Assembly: GCA_025738555.1 (NCBI GenBank)
Contig: JAOVFP010000012.1
Span: 1,364,001-1,428,000, forward strand
Direction of reading: 5' to 3'
Length of the DNA stretch: 64,000 nt
DNA from: Cyathus striatus
Taxonomy: Eukaryota > Basidiomycota > Agaricomycetes > Agaricales > Nidulariaceae
Shown piece by piece: positions 42,441 to 53,187 of this stretch (position 1 is the stretch's first letter; each line of letters starts with the position of its first letter). The position numbers were made by a program, and so were the translations under genes. Under the pieces are notes generated by a model. That model was not told the origin of the DNA, did not search any database, and worked only from the letters and a program-made list of their open reading frames with translations.

Positions 42441-43420
42441 AGTTTGTAGATCATCTTTATGAACCTATTTTTATCGCATGTTGTATTTCTGCAAAATATT
42501 TACAAGGTGTATATTTGGTGCTGTTAATCATGGTATTTTAAGCAGCTGGAATGACGATGATGTAAGAGCAAGAGAGTAATTACAGGGGTGTATGGAATAC
42601 GAATGAGAATGTCAAAAATCAGTGACAGTCTTGGCATGAATCCGCTGAACGCCGTCAAAAATATAGCTAGCACCATACACTTTATCTCAGTGAGATTCTG
42701 CCATGCTTCAGAGATTTGTGTCATACTAACAAGCAAAAGAACATTCGGAGGTCTTCATTTACATACTTATGAAGCCGTGTGGTGCTTTGACTTGTGTGAG
42801 GGCTACTATTACTTATTTGGATTTTTAAAGCGAACTCAGCAAGTACGTACAATTAAATTGAATCGTTTTACAGTAACAGATGGCACAATTATTACTGACG
42901 TACTAGCAGAGCCTAGTAATATTTGTGATTTGTGATTTTGAGCAGTTAACTATATAGGCGCTAACTGGCGCTTATAATGTAAGGTTTAGGCTTAACTGCT
43001 ACATGCGGCCTTCACTCTTCTCGGGCGTGATATACATTTTGTAATGGCATTTCAACGGAACTATGATTCCGGACGGATATGCTCGTTCCGAATAACCGTC
43101 TTCTACGTTCCATAAATAACCAAATCTCCTTACATAGCATATTCATGGCAAATCATGAAGGACAACATTTATCGTTATTAACTGAAATGTTTTTGGTTGG
43201 TTGTCCCCCACAAATAGAATGAACAATAATTATGTACGGGAGATTCGGACAAATATAAGCATTACTGCAGTGACTAGAATAACTTTATCCTTGTTCTTCC
43301 AGGGAGAACATTTCGAAATAAATATTATAAGATTCCCCAGCACCCTAACTGCTCTTTATTTGTGACCTTTACCGCGCTTAGATCAAACACACCTTCCTCG
43401 AACGTGGCACCGTTCAAACG
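42441..43420. other. Intergenic, no gene recognised
   Basis: A plus-strand frame at 42,588-42,935 has no recognisable domain. Apart from the duplicated flank near 43,085-43,150 nothing is supported. Confidence 0.35.
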
Positions 43421-43428
43421 TATAAAGG
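43421..43428 (+). promoter_or_regulatory. TATA box of SDR-2
   Basis: TATAAAGG, 87 bp upstream of the SDR-2 start, matching the position in SDR-1. Confidence 0.6.
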
Positions 43429-43507
43429 CCGTGTTTAACTTGCTAGTTCAACTTGAAGCCCCAGGTTTGCCACATCGATGTCCCACGTTATTCCCCAGAT
43501 CCTCGCC

Positions 43508-44849
43508 ATGGATATTCGTGGAGAGGTTAGCCCCTAGCTCCTCAGAGCGTATTCATTACTAACTCTCAGGAAGAAATGGGATCTGAAGTTGATCCCGGAC
43601 CTAACAGGAAAAGTGGCTCTTGTTACTGGTGCTGGGTAAGCTATGTTCACGTCTGCTCAACCTATCAATTAAGGAGTCCTTTGCGCAGAGGAGCGGGGAG
43701 CGTTGGATTCCACATTGCACAACAGCTTGCTCTCAATGGCGCCATGGTATACATTGGCGCCAGGTCTGCTAAGAAGGCCGAAGCAGCTATCGACGCCATC
43801 GTCTCGGCCGCGCCCTCGGTGTCAAGTCGCCTCTTGAAGGGGTTTATAGCAGAGCTTTCTGACGTGAAACAAGTCAAGGCAGCCTGCGACAGATTCTTAG
43901 CAGGCGAATCTCGTTTGGATCTTTTAATCCATAATGCCGCCATGTAAGGTGTTTACTGGCACTCAGGAGTTAATGGCTACTAATTCCCTTTTAGAGTCTC
44001 TTCTAAAAAGGACTCTAATGGAATCCCGTTGACCACCGTGGTTAAGTGAGTTACCTGAACACAGTTCGGCCTTTGGTAGTAATCGCTATTATGGCAGTCA
44101 TCTAGCACCATTCATCATCACGAAGACATTGCTCCCGCTTCTGAAGGCCACCGCCCAACGCTCGTCGTCAGATGTTCGAGTAGTTACAGTACGTTTGTAT
44201 ATCACACTGTCTGATACTCGGTTTTTACTCCATCCTTTAGCTGTCATCTTTTGCCCATGCCATTATTCCAGGGCCGGTTAGGTTTGATACGAAAGAATCC
44301 CTCAACCTCGACTCCTCATGGAGCAAAGACCAGCCTCTTCTCCATTTTGGTACGTCAGTATTTCATTCGGGATACATTGATACATTACCGCGAGTAAATT
44401 AAGCAACTTACGAGTTGAATATATAGCACATTCAAAGCTTGCAAATATACTATTTGCATCTCAGCTCCAGAAGAAATTGGACGAGGACGGAGTAGACATC
44501 ATATCTGTTTCGTTACACCCCGGCACAGTAAAAAAAGGTATTCCTGTCTCTCCTAAATGCATTCAACTCCCGTTTAAGTCTTTTCGAAGTCGGAGCAACC
44601 CATGTTGTACCTCGGAGCGAGATGTTCTTCGATAACGCACTGACTCCTCTTGAGGGTTCCCTCACACCGCTATTTGCAGCTGTTGCCCCCGTGGTGCGCA
44701 GAGAGAAGAAAAAATATGGTGGTGCCTTTTTGATGCCTTTTGGAGTACTCTCTTCTGGGGACTTAACTGAGAATGCTAAGAATACTAAGCTAGCCGAAGA
44801 GCTTTGGAGTACGAGCGAAGAGGTCATAGCTGAAATCCTCAATATATAA
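43508..44849 (+). CDS. Short-chain dehydrogenase/reductase-like SDR-2, catalytic Tyr replaced
   Basis: Eight exons: 43508-43525, 43574-43635, 43689-43943, 43995-44045, 44098-44188, 44241-44349, 44427-44537, 44590-44849; 957 nt, 318 aa. Exon sizes 62, 255, 51 and 111 equal those of SDR-1. The start is ATG GAT ATT CGT; the first ten residues of SDR-1 are absent. The nucleotide-binding loop reads [20 protein letters not shown] and LIHNAAM is kept. The junction that gives YAHSK in SDR-1 reads FAHSK here (TTT for TAT), so the catalytic tyrosine is lost while the lysine remains. The gene is otherwise open, so it may encode a binding-only or altered protein. The second exon uses an AAG acceptor, as does SDR-1 (GAG). 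Confidence 0.88.
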
Positions 44850-45503
44850 GGGTCGCTATTATTCAATTCAAATCCAATGTATTTAATACTAGCACGTTTC
44901 GCATTACAACTTTATGACAACTCATTTTTATCCTTGGCCATCAACGTCCATCCCCATACGAAAACCTGCTTCATCACCGAGTCGATTCCTCACACTTTAG
45001 TCTTTATGCATATCGCTATTATCAGCGGAAACTTCTTCTCGCTATGCGGAAAAGTCTATCAAAGCGTTATTATGTGCCGCTTGCAATCATTTACGACCGA
45101 CCCAACGACTTTAACATCTAATCAACATGACATCAACAATACCAACAATAGAGAAGTGTGCTTGTACTCGCCGCCACCGACCTTATTTTTGATACACACA
45201 TCCCATAATCTATCAAGGATATCTTACGAAATTCATCCGATTGTTGTTAACCTTGACAACATCGTACAACAATGGCATGGGTTACTATTATTATTGAGGC
45301 TACCACAAATAATACAAGGAATACAGCGCCCACAAAGTAACCCAGGCCAACCATTTAGCGCGGAGAATCGGAGTTTTATTCAACAACTATTTAAAGGCAC
45401 GTTTAATGGGTCCACTCTTCCAACTAACTTCCTTCAGTCACCTCCACCTCGCCTTATCACACAAATCATCTATTCTCAAGAAACAACCAATCCAATCCAC
45501 AAT

Positions 45504-46269
45504 ATGCTTTCAACTATCATCTCCGAAAGTGCAGCAATTGGACGAACCTTCCTTGGTCGACGAGCTCTCGCACCCTCGAGGCTTCAGAATATACCCGCCG
45601 CCACAATGGGCATAAAGAGGCATCATTCTCCTATGTCTACTAAGACGTTACTATATGATCAAATATCCCCCGCCACCAAGAAATCCCAGCATCTCGACCT
45701 GAGACCGTCACCTCTCTCGCCTATCCAGGAATTTTTTAGGTCCCCCCACAGGAAAGGTGGCGTCGAAAATCTCCACCAATTTTTTACAGCTGGGCAAGAT
45801 AAATTCACTCTGCTAAACAAAGTCACGGAACTAGCCAAAGTCACCCAGAAGTCAGACAAACCCACCGAGTTACCAGACATGCTCACTGAGGTAGAAAGTC
45901 TCACCTTCAAGGTTCGTCTAATCTTCTACTCCTACAATTGAACGTCTTTCTAACCGGGTTAAAATGCAGGTATTCGACATCCCTCAGTATGAGAACGTTT
46001 ATAGCGACATGCTAGAGGATCCCGCTACTCCCCGCCCCAGCGCACCGTCTCTCAAATACGATGCGGGCCCATACGATGCCTTCAAGTACGAGCCACAAAC
46101 GTACACGGTGGATCTCAGCGACAGTTGGAAGAATTCCCTGTTATTCCAAGGGTTAGATGCCCCATCCGCAGACGTCAACGACGGAAACTACCTTCAACTG
46201 GAATACGAGCCATTGGAGTGTGTCTCGCTCTTTTCGAGGAAGAAGACAGTGCCGCTTCCGTTTGCTTAA
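45504..46269 (+). CDS. Hypothetical protein
   Basis: No family recognised. Two exons, 45504-45911 and 45970-46269, join over a 58-bp GT-AG intron (TTCAAG|GTTCGT...TGCAG|GTATTC), keeping frame. The frame is open further upstream to 44,877, just after SDR-2, so the start is uncertain: ATG 45504 (MLSTIISESA) and ATG 45606 (MGIKRHHSPM) are both possible. The protein is polar and rich in Ser/Pro/Thr, contains SPIQEFFRSPHRKGGVENLH, and has an acidic, Tyr-rich second half (YDAGPYDAFKYEPQTYTV). It looks disordered and may be a regulator; no function can be assigned. Confidence 0.6.
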
Positions 46270-46948
46270 GGCGGTCCATTAAATATGGCGCACTAGTTTT
46301 GTCGCAGCAGGCGCTGTTATACCAAAAGCTTCTTGATACCCATTTCTTTTATTTCTTTTCCATTATCTTGCGGATGCTAGCGAGTGATTGCAACAGTCAC
46401 AAGTGTTTGTAAACGACGTTTCCACTGCACAAGTTTGAAGGTAATAGTGTATACGTGTAGTGGAAGTGCTGTTTACCCACTTGTGACTGTTGCACACATT
46501 CGTTACATGAACCATAGTCACTGTAAACTTCCTTATCTCTTCTTCAATCTCTTCTAATGTATATACACTGCGCGATACTCACTTCCAAATCAAATTATCT
46601 TACTACGATTGTTAGGATTTCCTTGAGTGCCTTCGGATCAGCATGTGCCTATACACCACGCAAATGAATGATAAATATACAACAATCAGCGCAAACGGCA
46701 GACAGGCTACATACGTTCGGAGTGAGGCAGTGAAAATTGTAAAGCATATATTCCTGACATCGCACGGCATTACTATCATAACATATTATTGGGGTAACCT
46801 ATATCATAAAGAATGTGCCACACCGTAAGTGCTATTCGTTTCGACATTATAATTACAACACCCGCGAGCCTGCCCTCGACGGGCCGCTAAGCTAGCTAGG
46901 GCGCCTAATATTTCGGCGATACGAAGATCTTGGAGGCATTCTTCTGCA
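46270..46948. other. Intergenic with one hairpin
   Basis: Between the hypothetical gene and RRM-1 (convergent). Only the hairpin at 46,389-46,494 stands out. Confidence 0.4.
46389..46494. repeat. Hairpin with 17-bp perfect arms (MITE-like)
   Basis: TGCAACAGTCACAAGTG at 46,389-46,405 is the exact reverse complement of 46,478-46,494. Further in, GTTTCCACTGCAC and GTGTAGTGGAAG also pair, so most of the 106 bp can fold on itself. No target duplication is obvious. It may be a tiny MITE or a structured 3' element of the convergent genes. Confidence 0.7.
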
Positions 46949-47974
46949 TTAATCATCAGCAAGGAGAGCATCAAGATCATCACTGAGTCGAGTTCTTTGT
47001 GGTAGCTTCGGCCTCCTCGACAGATCACGATAGCTAACGTTCAATTTATAGTCGAAAAGCATGAACCGGTCAGCTGTGCCCGCCAGATGAGCCTTCATTG
47101 TACTCTCCAATTCCTTGTACGTTACGAAGGCAACGCCTTGGGATTTACCATTTTCGTCTCTCACTAAACCATGACATTAGTTGGGGAGTGGTACTTATGC
47201 ATGCAGAAAAGCGGTACTAACCAATCTTGACTCGCTTCAGTTCACCATACTTTTCGAAAATCTTTTCGAGATCTGATTCTTCGGCTTTGTAATGTACTCT
47301 CTCGACGAACAAGGTGTCGTTTGGTTCTGTGATAGCCGTGGGGCGTAGGTACGGCCTACGAGGTTGCCCTGAAGCATCGTATGCTACCTTGATCTTACGA
47401 GCGCGGAAGGATATAGGCTTCTTCTTGTGCATTTCGAAAGCGTACACTGCATCGTTTACATCTTCGAACTCGACAAAGCCAATTCCACGAGAGGCACCAT
47501 CGTCATATCGAGCTGGGGTACAACAAATCGTTAGCGGGAGTGCGTTAATAGAGTAACTTGCAACGACGCACCAATTTCAACTTTAGTCACTATCCCCAAC
47601 TTGCCAAATGCCCTTTGAACTGCCTTTTCTGAAGTTAGCCAGTGCACTCCTTTGATAAAGAGACGTTTGGAGGGTGGTGGATCTCGAGGGTAGCTTGCTA
47701 TCTTTTCGGTCGTCGATGGTGCTTCCGAGGACGTCGGGGCTTTGGAGGATGTTGGGGTTCTGGAGGATGTTGGAAGTCTGGAGGATGTTGGAAGTCTGGA
47801 GGACGTTGGAGAACTGGAGGATGTTGTTGGATTTCTGGAAGATGTTGGATCTTTGGAGGATGTTCGTCTGGAAGTAAAGTCGGAAAGGGCACGTCGGTGG
47901 ATGAAGAAGGTATCACAGGTGGTAGGTATTGGCAAGGCAAGCCTTGGTAGAGAGCGGAGGACGTCGGCGAGCAT
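46949..47974 (-). CDS. RRM-1: two-RRM RNA-binding protein with hexapeptide repeat
   Basis: Exons 47974-47572, 47512-47222 and 47163-46949 give 909 nt, 302 aa; introns are 59 and 58 bp. The N terminus MLADVLRSLPRLALPIPTTC is basic/amphipathic, suggesting mitochondrial import. Then comes a Ser/Thr/Pro linker of PTSSR(L/T/N) hexapeptides encoded by an 18-bp minisatellite. RRM 1 has KRLFIKGVHWLTSEKAVQRA (RNP2 region) and SRGIGFVEF (RNP1). RRM 2 has TLFVERVHYKAEESDLEKIF and SQGVAFVTY (RNP1). Introns fall at equal places in both RRM domains. It is likely a mitochondrial or nuclear RNA-binding protein; the target is unknown. A head-to-tail paralog lies just upstream. Confidence 0.85.
47712..47880 (-). 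repeat. 18-bp coding minisatellite (PTSSRx)
   Basis: About eight tandem units of CTTCCAACATCCTCCAGA type on the coding strand, in frame with RRM-1, each encoding a hexapeptide. Units differ by few substitutions, and some are 21 bp. Such arrays vary in length between strains. Confidence 0.8.
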
Positions 47975-48267
47975 GACGGTTCTGGGACAAAATTGTGTCA
48001 CGCATATTCCTGGCCACGTGAGCATGTGATGCCGTAGTTCGGAGAGGTTTTCAAACTCAGAATATAAACAACGCGTATACAAATCAGACCTGCATGAACA
48101 ACTACGAAATTGAAAGTGCAAAGGGCAGAGGCCATGCTGATCATACGACAAGAGCACGAAGAGTGTAACATGATTATAATATGGTTCATAGCCTATGTAT
48201 CTGCCAATGCTTTCAGTAGCTATGGCATGTATATATAGCTTCAGTTCTCCATTATCAGAGGGGTATA

Positions 48268-49219
48268 CTACCATTTGGACGATCTCTCAGAGCGCTTAGG
48301 CCTCCTAGACGTATCACTATAGGTAACGTGCAATTTGCGGTCGAAAAGCTCGAACTGTTCAGTTTCGCTCCTCTCACGAGCTTTCGCAGCATCCTCAACG
48401 TTATGATACTCCACGAAAGCAACGCCTCGAGATCTACCATCCTCGCCTTTTACTAAACAAAATTTGAATCAGTTCATTAAAACGTCAAAAAGAATCTTGT
48501 ATAAAGGGTACTAACGAATGTGAACTCGTTTCACCGAGCCATATTCCGAGAAAATGTCTTCCAAGTCAGATTCCTCCGCTTTGTAGGGCACTCGCTCGAC
48601 GAACAAGGTCTCATTTCGTTCCTCGTGACGTATTTTGGGTACGAATGGTTTACCAGTGGCAAGAGCCTCCCCCGTTTTACTGTAAGACACCCGAATTGCA
48701 TGACGCCCAACGGTAATAGGCTTCGCATCATGCCTTTCCCGAGTCGCAATGGCGTCGTCTAGTTCTTGGAACTCGACATAGCCAAAGCCACGAGATTCAC
48801 CATCTGGATGACGACCTGAAGTTTACAAGCCATTGGTGAGAGTGCTTAACGAGAGAACTTGTCTCACCAATTCGAGTTTTAACGACTTCTCCGAACTTTG
48901 AAAACACCTCTTCTATCTCTTCCTCTGTAAGACCATAGTTCAATCCGCCAAGGAAAAGACATTTGTTGGGTGATGGTTCGGGTTCGTAACTCCTTGCGTT
49001 CCTTGAGTCCCTTGTGTCCCTTGCGCCCCTCTCACCCCTTGTGTTTCTTGTATAAGCATTTCTCGACGGTGTTGTCAACAAGACTAGTGCTGGAGACTTC
49101 CGGAGCGTTGGGCGTGCTGCGGTGGGAGAGATGGCATGCCTGGACGGGGAGAGAGTACTGCAGGACCTAGAAATTGTCAAGGCAAGCCTTGGTTGGGAGC
49201 GAAGGATGTTGGCGAGCAT
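48268..49219 (-). CDS. RRM-2: two-RRM RNA-binding protein, paralog of RRM-1
   Basis: Exons 49219-48868, 48815-48516 and 48452-48268 sum to 837 nt, 278 aa. The leader MLANILRSQPRLALTISRSC is close to that of RRM-1 (MLADVLRSLPRLALPI), again suggesting mitochondrial targeting. The linker is Arg/Asn/Glu-rich (TRNTRGERGARDTRDSRNAR) instead of PTSSR repeats. RRM 1: NKCLFLGGLNYGLTEEEIEE and SRGFGYVEF. RRM 2: TLFVERVPYKAEESDLEDIF and SRGVAFVEY. The C terminus RRPKRSERSSKW is basic. Intron positions equal those of RRM-1, so the pair is a tandem duplication whose linker has been replaced or has diverged. Confidence 0.87.
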
Positions 49220-49508
49220 GACAGTTCTGGGGTAAAAAACGAATTGCGATCGAGAGGTTTTGCAGTAGCCGATGTTCGGTCCGGTTTTCCGAAAGTGTTT
49301 TCAAACTCAGAATGCATAAATATATGCAAATACAAGCTTTACCCGGGAGGGCCGAGCGTTCAGCGTAATCCTACCCTACTTATTCTCCTTGGACGTTGGT
49401 GTCCCTTCCAGTCCAAAATTTGATGCAAGAAAAAGCTCTCGAAAAGAAGGTATAACGACCAATAACATTCACATGGAGTCCATAAAGCTCTAATCAATCA
49501 CAAGCATT

Positions 49509-51036
49509 TAGGGCTGCCAACCATAACTGTGCAAAACGGTTATGGTACGGTTACAAACATCACGGGTACCGTACCGTCTCAGACCTGGAGAGAACTCAGC
49601 ACGGGACGGGTTCGGTGCGGTTATCACCCGTCGGTACCCGTACCGTGGTACCGTTACACGGCCGTCAATACGGCTTAGATATGAGCTGCGTTTGCCCGTG
49701 TCATGTGACCATTATCTCCAGATACGCATCAACGCGTTATTCATGTTTGCTCTTCCCCCTCACTCACCCTCTCCCGCTGGTTCCCTTGAACGCCGACATT
49801 TCCACATCGCCCCGAACACCGTAATTACGCATGAGGAATTCAAGATCGTTGGTATTGCGCGCTACCAAGAGCCACTGAATACCGCAATTTGCCTTACCAA
49901 CGGCTGCATCATTGCCCCCAATGCTCTCACAAACAGTGGCTATTTTTCGTGGTCTCCAAGATCAATTGAAGACTTCAATCCAGGATTTATCAGTGGCAGC
50001 ACCTTCTGCATTGTGTGATGGGCTTGTTGCTGTACACATTAAACTTTCTGAGTACTATGAGAAGTTCGACAAGACCCCATTGTATACATGGGGAGCTTGT
50101 ATGTACCATTTTCGTTATTATCCAACCTTAGTTTGTATGTAGCTAACTATTATTATGAAGTGCTTGATCCTCAGATCTCATATGAAGGGTTGAAGTCTGA
50201 TTATGAAGACAACTTGACCCTTCTTACCTATCTTGAAGACACAAAACAAAAGCTTGAAGATTATTTCCATGAAAACTATGTTAATACTCAGTCTTCTGAG
50301 TCTCTCTCTCTTGTGACTTCAATCACCCCTGTCAGAACATCAAACAATGGAAGCTTTACATCCAGGTATTCTCACAAGCCTCATGTTGCTACAGATGAGC
50401 TGGGAGACTACTTTAAGCTCTTGCCTGAAGACTTCAACTCATGTAAACCACTTGAATGGTGGTATGGCCACTGACATCAGTTTCCAGCTTTGTATTGTTT
50501 CGGTTGTGAAATTTTGAGTATTCCTGGTACATATTTTATTGACACATTTTAATTGGGTTACAACTTACTTATACTTTTAGGTTCTGCTGTTGCCATGGAG
50601 TGCATCTTCTCAGGTGGACATGACATAATCTCTATTTGTTGTGTGAGCCTAAAGTCAGAGACAATTTATATGCTTATGATTGTAGAGCATCACCTAAAGT
50701 GCTCAATCCTAGTCTTGATTGTGTACATAAATGAGTAGGATGTGTTAAAATGCTTGTGATGTTATTGTAATTACTCTGTTGACATGACTATATATGACAT
50801 TTTGTCTTCGCAGTTTTTGATGTATCTTTTGAGATGCCCTGAGTAGTATTAACACTATTTTTATGGCTAAAATTTATTGATTTTAACTGTGAAACCATTT
50901 ATGGCTGTGTTTTAACCCATTCTGTACCATTGACACTTCTAAAATCACTACATGGGATGGTTATGGCTCAAACCTGTACCATCAACAGTTTTGTAAAGAT
51001 GGGCTGTAACCTGTCACGGCGCAGTTGGCAGCCCTA
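49509..51036 (+). mobile_element. hAT element, internally deleted, 8-bp duplication CAAGCATT
   Basis: The ends TAGGGCTGCCAAC and GTTGGCAGCCCTA are inverted repeats of hAT type, and CAAGCATT flanks both sides (49,501-49,508 and 51,037-51,044). The left 0.45 kb is CpG-rich (ACGG/CCGT-dense), while from about 50,000 to 51,000 nearly all CpG is gone. The body encodes only the C-terminal half of a transposase, so the element is a deletion derivative. Confidence 0.92.
49912..50740 (+). pseudogene. hAT transposase C-terminal half, CpG-decayed
   Basis: Segments match the hAT catalytic-insertion end and dimerisation region: IKLSEYYEKFDKTPLYTW, LLDPQISYEGLK across an intron, DELGDYFKLLPEDFNSCKPL, EWWYGH, HQFPAL, GSAVAMECIFSGG and ETIYMLMIVEHHLK. 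A TGA at 50,472-50,474 stands where an Arg codon is expected (GH-stop-HQFPA). In the dimerisation motif several expected arginines are His or Cys (CIFSGGHDIIS ... CCVSLK). The N-terminal BED finger and first part of the catalytic domain are missing. Confidence 0.8.
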
Positions 51037-51080
51037 CAAGCATTCCAAACCAATTTAAGAGACAACTGAGACCATCAGGC

Positions 51081-53127
51081 TTAAAAAACACCCTGATAAG
51101 CCTTCAAATCATCCAAAAGCACAACCCACTTCCCTCCCTGAAACTTAGCAACCTCCATCCATACATCACTCTCTTCTCCAAGCAAAATCTTCACTCTCAA
51201 GAATGTAGCAGTGAATATGAAATCTGGCAAAGTAGGGTAATCCCCCATAATATACTTCCCTTTATACAACATGTTGATTTCTCCAAGATTTTGCTTGATC
51301 AGCTCCAAAGTCTGTACTTTGGCTTCACCAGTGGTAATGATATCTTTCACTGGCTTGCTGAAGAACCCAGAGCAAGTATGTTCAAAGTACTCCCTGCTCA
51401 TCAGTGTTGGAAATTAAGGGTTAATTAAGGGTAATTTTTGTTAAGTCTTAATACTTAATAACAGGGCTTAATTAAGACTTTATTTTAAGGCTTAACTTAA
51501 GGTTTTTATAGTAATTATGTCAGCTATCAAAATCATTGCCAGACCCTTCTAATTCCCCATCATCTGGTGTGGGATCCTCATCTGCTGCCTCATCTGTGAG
51601 CAGTTCCATCAAACATGCCTCCTCTGTATATGCTTGTCATCATTGAGACCTCCTTGTACATTCTTCAACATCCACCTCTTTTTTTCCACCAAATAGCAAC
51701 TCTAGTGCACAAGGCAAGCAGTCTGATCTCTGGCTCTGAGTGCTATACATTGCAGTGAGTAAATCTTTGTCATTGTCCACATCATCACTGTCTCATTCCT
51801 TCTGAGCCCACTTTCTCATTTATTTTCTCTATTCCTCTTGAGAATGTACTAATCCTGTTTGATGCTCTCCAGGTTCACCATCACTATCTATCCCTTCACT
51901 AAGACTTTCTGCAATGTCAGCATAGCATGGAACAGCAAGGAGATCAGAAGTTCTGCTTCAAACCAACAAGATAGTAGTCCCATAATGGACTCTTTGGTGG
52001 AGGCATTAAGTAGTGAAGGTGCCCAGCAAGGATGATTGAAAAATAAATTCAATGATCTTGATTGTCTAATATTATTGGGGGAGCTTGCTTCTCCTATTTG
52101 TCCAGGTAGACCCAAAATTCGTATGTGGCTGTGCGTGCATGGCAACCAAGATGCAGCTGCGTGCTGTCAACCCAATGTGTTGGTCTGCATGCGTGGCTGT
52201 GCTTATTGTGTGAATTTAGTTTGTCAGCACCCTTTTTGGCCGTCTTTGATTTGGAATTTGCCAACTGACCTTAAATACAGTCAAACCTTATTCTATCCCA
52301 TCATCAATGTTTGTCAGCGCCTTTCGATCTTCTTTGCTCACAGTCGCCTTCAACGGAGAGAAGAAACCCAAGTTATGTGCATGCTTAGGGAGGATAATGG
52401 ACGATGTGAAGGATTAGGATTTCAGATTAATACCTATGGCATGGACTTAAGTGAATTTGTATTTAATAATGATTAGTTTTGCTGTCACAAAAACTCGGAT
52501 TAGGGAAGTGCCCCCTTTTACATACATTGTGAAGCGGTGTACATTACATGTTTATCTAATCACACTGAAGGCTTAAGTTAAGGCTTAAAATCACATGAGT
52601 TTGAAGCTAAGGGTTAACTTAATATGTATTTAAGTCTTAGGTCCAACACTGCCAGTGCTCATGGGGTTGATTATCTGAGTTGTCTTGTAGAACATGAACA
52701 TAATAAGAGGATGGAGCTTGGGGAAGTTGGTGTCGATGGTTTCTTTTATGATACTCTTGGTGCCTGCTTGGATGACAGCTGGAGTGTCAGGGTAGGTCTT
52801 GTCAAGGTACTGAGCAATGGGAAAGGTATCAGCCATGTAGATCCCTGTCTTGTTGTTGTATATGGCTGGGAGGGTGTAGTATCCAGTACCATCAGGCTTG
52901 CTGGTGGTGGGCAGGATACTGTGTTCCTTGCAGAATGCTTTGATGTCAGGGTACTTGATCCACTTGGTCTTGTATTTGAGCTTTTTGTAGTTAAGAATGA
53001 ATATAACAGGTGCATTCAGTAAAATGTCAGACAAAGAATTATAGCAAAGTTAATACCTGACTTTCCAGTTGGTCAGAGACCAAGCTTGGTCTGGGACTTT
53101 GGATGAAATGTCATAGAAGGTGAGCAT
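51081..53127 (-). pseudogene. Glutathione S-transferase gene, split by a hAT insertion and CpG-decayed
   Basis: Exon 1 from ATG 53,127 reads MLTFYDISSKVPDQAWSLTN and ends at 53,057 with a GT donor. The next piece (53,012-52,662) has NYKKLKYKTKWIKYPDI, PTTSKPDGTGYYTLPAIY and IAQYLDKTYPDTPAVI, the thioredoxin-fold half with the cis-Pro and substrate-loop region. After the insertion, 51,403-51,081 carries MSREYFEHTCSGFF, GEINMLYKGKYIMGD and VAKFQGGKWVVLLDDL, the helical half. A clear splice acceptor for the second exon was not found, so further decay is likely. The family is the mushroom GST group acting on glutathione conjugation. The gene is dead. Confidence 0.85.
51403..52651. mobile_element. 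Non-autonomous hAT-type insertion in GST pseudogene
   Basis: It begins CAGTGTTGGA and ends TCCAACACTG. The flanks CTGCTCAT (51,395-51,402) and GTGCTCAT (52,654-52,661) match at 7 of 8 bases, with two extra bases before the right one. In the coding frame the insertion falls in ATGAGC, the Met-Ser of the GST. TTAAGG/CTTAA-rich subterminal repeats lie on both sides. A plus-strand frame at 52,036-52,476 has no known domain. CpG-poor throughout. Confidence 0.8.
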
Positions 53128-53187
53128 TGTTTACTGTATAAATTGAGTAGTACTGAGAAGATATTTCTTGTTGTCTTTCAATGCTTG

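Noticed and set aside
42588..42935. 115-codon plus frame between the SDR relic and SDR-2
   Set aside because: No domain, no splice-supported neighbours and no paralog at the equivalent place after SDR-1.
44877..45503. Long upstream extension of the hypothetical gene frame
   Set aside because: It begins 28 bp after the SDR-2 stop, where that gene's 3' region should be, and its composition is not protein-like. I kept a later start.
51403..52651. Gene within the hAT-type insertion (plus frame 52,036-52,476)
   Set aside because: Cys-rich peptide without known domain, in CpG-decayed DNA; more likely chance.
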